A DNA stretch of 17,218 bases from positions 1 through 17,218 of the forward strand of contig SLGS01000222.1 in assembly GCA_007136565.1 (NCBI GenBank), written 5' to 3'. A program made the translations under genes and the position numbers. Of the stretch, positions 14,644-17,218 are shown one piece after another (within the stretch, counting starts at the first letter, position 1; each line of letters begins with the position of its first letter). Source of the DNA: Clostridia bacterium (lineage in GTDB: Bacteria > Bacillota > Sulfobacillia > SLMV01). The notes under the pieces are model-generated. The model worked only from the letters and a program-made list of their open reading frames with translations. It searched no databases and was not told the origin of the DNA.

Positions 14644-15030
14644 ATGGCCCGTATTTTGATGGTCGACGACGACGCAGATTTCCTGGAAGTTCAGTCCCGC
14701 GTGCTGGATCGCGGAGGGCACGAGGTAGCCACGGCCCACAATGGATCCGAGGCCCTGGACCTCCTGGGGAAGGATTCGAATTTCGACCTCGTGATTCTCG
14801 ATTTGATGATGGATCAAAGTGATGAAGGTTTCACCCTGGCGCACAGGGTCCGGTCACTACTGGGAGACGGTGCCAGCATCATGATCCTCACCGGTGTTCG
14901 CCGCGCCCACGACCTGGGCTTCGACCTGGATTCGCCCGCGGGAAGAAAGTGGATCGATGCGGACGATTTCGTCGAGAAACCGATCTCGGCGGATGATCTG
15001 CTGGAACGAGTGCGCCGACTGGTGGAGTAG
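14644..15030 (+). CDS. Single-domain response regulator (REC only), second of a pair
   Basis: A 128-residue receiver-only protein, clearly paralogous to the previous one: MARILMVDDDADFLEV against MKRILLIDDDADFIAV. Acidic pocket Asp8-10, phospho-acceptor Asp53 (VILDLMM), Thr83 (MILTGV) and Lys112 (FVEKP) are present. It shares the unusual MM-x3-DEGF loop after the acceptor, but its segment before the Lys differs (LGFDLDSPAGRKWIDADD). It starts 16 bp after its neighbour with CGGAGGTG upstream. The conservation of all phosphorylation residues in both copies argues that both are functional and that the pair arose by duplication followed by divergence at the region most likely to contact partners. 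Confidence 0.92.
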   Translation: MARILMVDDDADFLEVQSRVLDRGGHEVATAHNGSEALDLLGKDSNFDLVILDLMMDQSDEGFTLAHRVRSLLGDGASIMILTGVRRAHDLGFDLDSPAGRKWIDADDFVEKPISADDLLERVRRLVE

Positions 15031-15035
15031 CAGTT

Positions 15036-15064
15036 AACCCTTCCACCTTGAGGGAGAGGGTTTT
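15036..15064 (+). terminator. Possible weak terminator or attenuator between the receivers and the REC-PAS kinase
   Basis: AACCCT (15036-15041) pairs with AGGGTT (15057-15062); an inner TCC/GGG(A) segment extends the stem with a bulge. A short TTTT run (15061-15064) overlaps the stem's end. The element sits in the 51-bp gap just before the TTG-started kinase gene, so it may lower expression of that gene relative to the receivers rather than end the transcript. Confidence 0.35.
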
Positions 15065-15081
15065 GCCTAGGGGGTAAACTA

Positions 15082-16584
15082 TTGAGTCCGGACCAAGGGC
15101 AATCGGGGGCGTCTTTCGAAGAGACGCCCCGAATAATCGTAATGGACGATGAAGAATCCATCCGGCTGGGTTGCGAGAAAGTCCTGACCAGGGAGGGGTT
15201 CGAGGTCGTCGTGGCCGCTGACGGCTCCTCGGGATGGGAAATGCTCCAAGAAGACGAGTTCGACCTGGCATTGATCGACCTCAAGATGCCCGGAATCGAC
15301 GGCATGAACATCCTCAAGTTGATGGGAGAGAACCTCCCCGACGTCGTAGCCATCGTTATCACAGGTTATGCCTCCTACGAGACCGCGGTCGAGACCGTCA
15401 AACTCGGAGCCTACGATTACATTCCCAAGCCCTTCACCCCCGACGAGTTGCGCAACGTCGTTCGGCGCGGACTCGAGCGCCGCTTCCTGCGACTCAGCAA
15501 CCGTCGATTGCGCGAGGAACGCGAACGTTTCCTCCTCGACCTAACCGAAGAACGTAGCCGTCTCATGACGATCCTGAGGGCAATGTCCGACGCGGTCCTG
15601 GTCGCGAACCGCCGCGGTGAGTTGGTGCTCGCCAACCCGGCCGGTCTCGAGTGGATCAACGATGGCGAGGATCCCGATCCCTCCGATGTACCCGAAATAT
15701 CCGGTTCCGTCACCCACGAAGAAATAGCGGGTCTCGTGGAACGGATCGAGAACGATCCCGATCTGGAGGGTTGCGACGCCGAGATCGAGACGGAGGATGA
15801 CAGGTATTTCCATGCCGCGGCGACGGCCGTCAGAGACGACGAGGGCGGCTACCTCGGAGTAGTGATCGTGCTCCGCGACATCAGTGAGCGCCGTGAAATC
15901 GAGAAGATGAAATCCGCTTTCGTTCGAATGGTGTCCCACGAGCTCCGATCTCCTCTCGCGGCCGTTCAGGGCTATCTCGAGCTCCTGGTAGGTGGCGATG
16001 TCGACGGAGAGGATGCGGACAGGATGCTTCGACGCTGCAATAGCCGCGTTGAGGCCCTGCAGCAGATGATCAACGACCTCCTCGATTTGTCCCGCATCGA
16101 AAGCGGGACGGTGCAACGCGAATTGAGACCTTGCGATCTGGGAGAGATCCTCGATGAGATCGTGCAGCTGCAACGCGGCGCTGGCATAGAGCGCGGTATC
16201 GAGATATCCCTGGATGTCCGAGGCGAATGCCACGTCGTCGCTGACGCTCGCGAGGTCGAGGAAGTCTTCACCAACCTGATCTCCAACGCGGTGAAATATA
16301 ATCGCGATGGAGGCAAAGTCGAAGTCGTGGCGGAACGCCATGACGACAAGGTCTCCATCAGCGTAAGTGATACTGGCATAGGGATGAAAGAGGAGGCCGT
16401 CGAGAACATATTCGAGGAGTTTTTCCGGGTTCGCAATTCCGAGACTGCTAGCGTTACCGGTACCGGGTTGGGTCTCGCCATCGTAAAGCGCTTGGTTGAT
16501 TCCTACGACGGTGATATCCAGGTGGAAAGCGTCCCCGGTGAGGGCTCCACGTTCACGGTGACACTGCCGGCGCGTCCCGAATAG
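15082..16584 (+). CDS. REC-PAS-HisKA-HATPase sensor kinase
   Basis: A 500-residue soluble kinase with an N-terminal receiver. REC (about 17-130): acidic pair Asp22-Asp23, acceptor Asp66 (LIDLKMPGIDG), Thr94 (ITGYAS) and Lys116 (PKPF), in the NtrC-like style. A helical linker (about 130-170, LRLSNRRLREERERFLLDLTEERSRLM) leads to PAS (about 170-275, ending LRDISERR), then HisKA with His286 (SHELRSPLAA) and HATPase with NLISNAVKYN, SDTGIGM, FEEFFRV and GTGLGLAIVKRL. No transmembrane segment is visible. The start is TTG 15082, with TAGGGGGT upstream; the next in-frame ATG (15142) would remove the first REC strand. A receiver at the input end suggests that phosphorylation by an upstream kinase, such as the hydrogenase-like one, tunes its activity, with PAS adding a second signal. 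Its own target may be one of the two single-domain receivers or a regulator elsewhere. Confidence 0.92.
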   Translation: MSPDQGQSGASFEETPRIIVMDDEESIRLGCEKVLTREGFEVVVAADGSSGWEMLQEDEFDLALIDLKMPGIDGMNILKLMGENLPDVVAIVITGYASYETAVETVKLGAYDYIPKPFTPDELRNVVRRGLERRFLRLSNRRLREERERFLLDLTEERSRLMTILRAMSDAVLVANRRGELVLANPAGLEWINDGEDPDPSDVPEISGSVTHEEIAGLVERIENDPDLEGCDAEIETEDDRYFHAAATAVRDDEGGYLGVVIVLRDISERREIEKMKSAFVRMVSHELRSPLAAVQGYLELLVGGDVDGEDADRMLRRCNSRVEALQQMINDLLDLSRIESGTVQRELRPCDLGEILDEIVQLQRGAGIERGIEISLDVRGECHVVADAREVEEVFTNLISNAVKYNRDGGKVEVVAERHDDKVSISVSDTGIGMKEEAVENIFEEFFRVRNSETASVTGTGLGLAIVKRLVDSYDGDIQVESVPGEGSTFTVTLPARPE

Positions 16585-16611
16585 GATGGTATTTCGATTG
16601 GAGGAGATCGC

Positions 16612-17218
16612 TTGAGCGTCGTATACCTAAACGGGCAATTCCTGCCCGAAGAAGAGGCTAAGATTTCGCCCGAGGACCGTGCCTTTCTTTTCGGTGACGG
16701 CATCTACGAGGTCGTGAGAGTTTACGGGGGCCGGGTGTTTTGCGAGGATGACCACCTGCGCAGACTGCGCTTTGGAGCCGACGAGCTCGACCTCGAGGTG
16801 CCCTTTTCGGATGGGGAGTTTGGGGATATCGTGGGGCACCTCCTCGAAGCGAACGATCTCGACGAGGCCATGATCTATCTCCAATTGAGCCGAGGCGCGC
16901 AGCCTAGGGATCACTGTTTTCCCGCGGAATACGCACCCACGGTATACGCCAACGCCCGCCCGGCTCGTCCCCCCTCGAGAGAAATCATCGAGCGCGGAGT
17001 GACGGCGATCACGCATCCCGATATCCGGGGTGGTTTGTGTTATGTGAAGACCACCGCCTTGCTGTTCAATTGTCTGGCGGCGACGCGGGCCGCGGCCGAG
17101 GGTGCTTTCGAAGCCCTCCTGGTTCGCCAAGGTTTCGTGACCGAGGCCACCGCGCGATCCGCTTTTTGCGTCATCGACGGCACCATATACACGCACCCAT
17201 TGGCGAATATCCTGCCGG
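16612..17218 (+). CDS. dat: Class IV aminotransferase, D-amino acid aminotransferase-like (5' part)
   Basis: The first 202 residues of a PLP-dependent fold-type IV aminotransferase, cut by the window end. The N-terminus (VVYLNGQFLPEEEAKISPEDRAFLFGDGIYEVVRVYGGRVF) is typical of D-alanine aminotransferase. The Schiff-base lysine is Lys146 (CYVKTTALLFN) and the PLP-nitrogen Glu is Glu178 (VTEATARSAF), spaced 32 residues apart as I recall for the Bacillus enzyme (Lys145, Glu177). The following segment IYTHPLANILPG also fits. The usual TEGSSSN motif reads TEATARS here, so substrate range may differ; a branched-chain or aminodeoxychorismate-lyase relative cannot be fully excluded. The start is TTG 16612, with a strong GGAGGAG 5 nt upstream. 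It lies 27 bp after the kinase and may be co-transcribed, although a role in hydrogen metabolism is not evident. Confidence 0.85.
   Translation, partial: MSVVYLNGQFLPEEEAKISPEDRAFLFGDGIYEVVRVYGGRVFCEDDHLRRLRFGADELDLEVPFSDGEFGDIVGHLLEANDLDEAMIYLQLSRGAQPRDHCFPAEYAPTVYANARPARPPSREIIERGVTAITHPDIRGGLCYVKTTALLFNCLAATRAAAEGAFEALLVRQGFVTEATARSAFCVIDGTIYTHPLANILP

Noticed and set aside
1..17218. CRISPR arrays, insertion sequences or phage genes
   Set aside because: No spaced direct repeats, transposase or integrase motifs, or terminal inverted repeats were seen; the window reads as ordinary chromosome.

Overview
The window reads as a chromosomal segment of a strictly anaerobic, fermentative bacterium of moderately high GC. 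The main evidence is a trimeric NAD(H)-linked [FeFe] hydrogenase with an [FeFe]-hydrogenase-like sensor kinase. Frequent AGG (Arg) and ATA (Ile) codons, a DUF401 membrane protein, an M20 amidohydrolase and a D-amino-acid-aminotransferase-like gene would fit an amino-acid fermenter such as a Synergistota member, or a Clostridia-like or deep Actinobacteriota anaerobe. This placement is a guess from gene content and codon style; no rRNA or tRNA was seen.

Left part (1-6945), mostly housekeeping genes on the + strand with one gene reversed. In order: the 3' end of sbcC; a small protein of the 'GDWG...KFWxITE...TVLLP' family with a near-consensus promoter; a strong hairpin terminator; an AbgB-like M20 amidohydrolase followed by a GC hairpin; comEA (SLBB plus helix-hairpin-helix); a convergent DUF401 membrane protein with its own predicted promoter; and recD2. 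A roughly 400-bp gap follows (6946-7340). Its right half holds two tandem TGTGA-N6-TCAC(A/T) boxes (Rex- or CRP/FNR-like) and a sigma70-type promoter.

Right part (7341-16584), apparently one co-directional cluster of eight genes with gaps of at most 75 bp: an ECF transporter S component, hydC (NuoE-like), hydB (NuoF-like), hydA ([FeFe] catalytic subunit), a soluble ferredoxin / degenerate [FeFe]-hydrogenase / Fe-S / histidine-kinase fusion, two single-domain response regulators of one unusual subfamily, and a REC-PAS-HisKA-HATPase kinase. A class IV aminotransferase gene follows, in the same direction, and runs off the window.

How the genes may work together (inference): HydABC interconverts H2 with NADH (and probably ferredoxin). 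The fused kinase, which keeps the cluster-binding cysteines but not the proton-transfer cysteine, could report H2 or redox state through the two receiver proteins and the REC-headed kinase. A redox or cAMP-type regulator acts on the tandem operators upstream of the cluster. No DNA-binding output domain is encoded among the signalling genes, so the output of this relay is the main open question.
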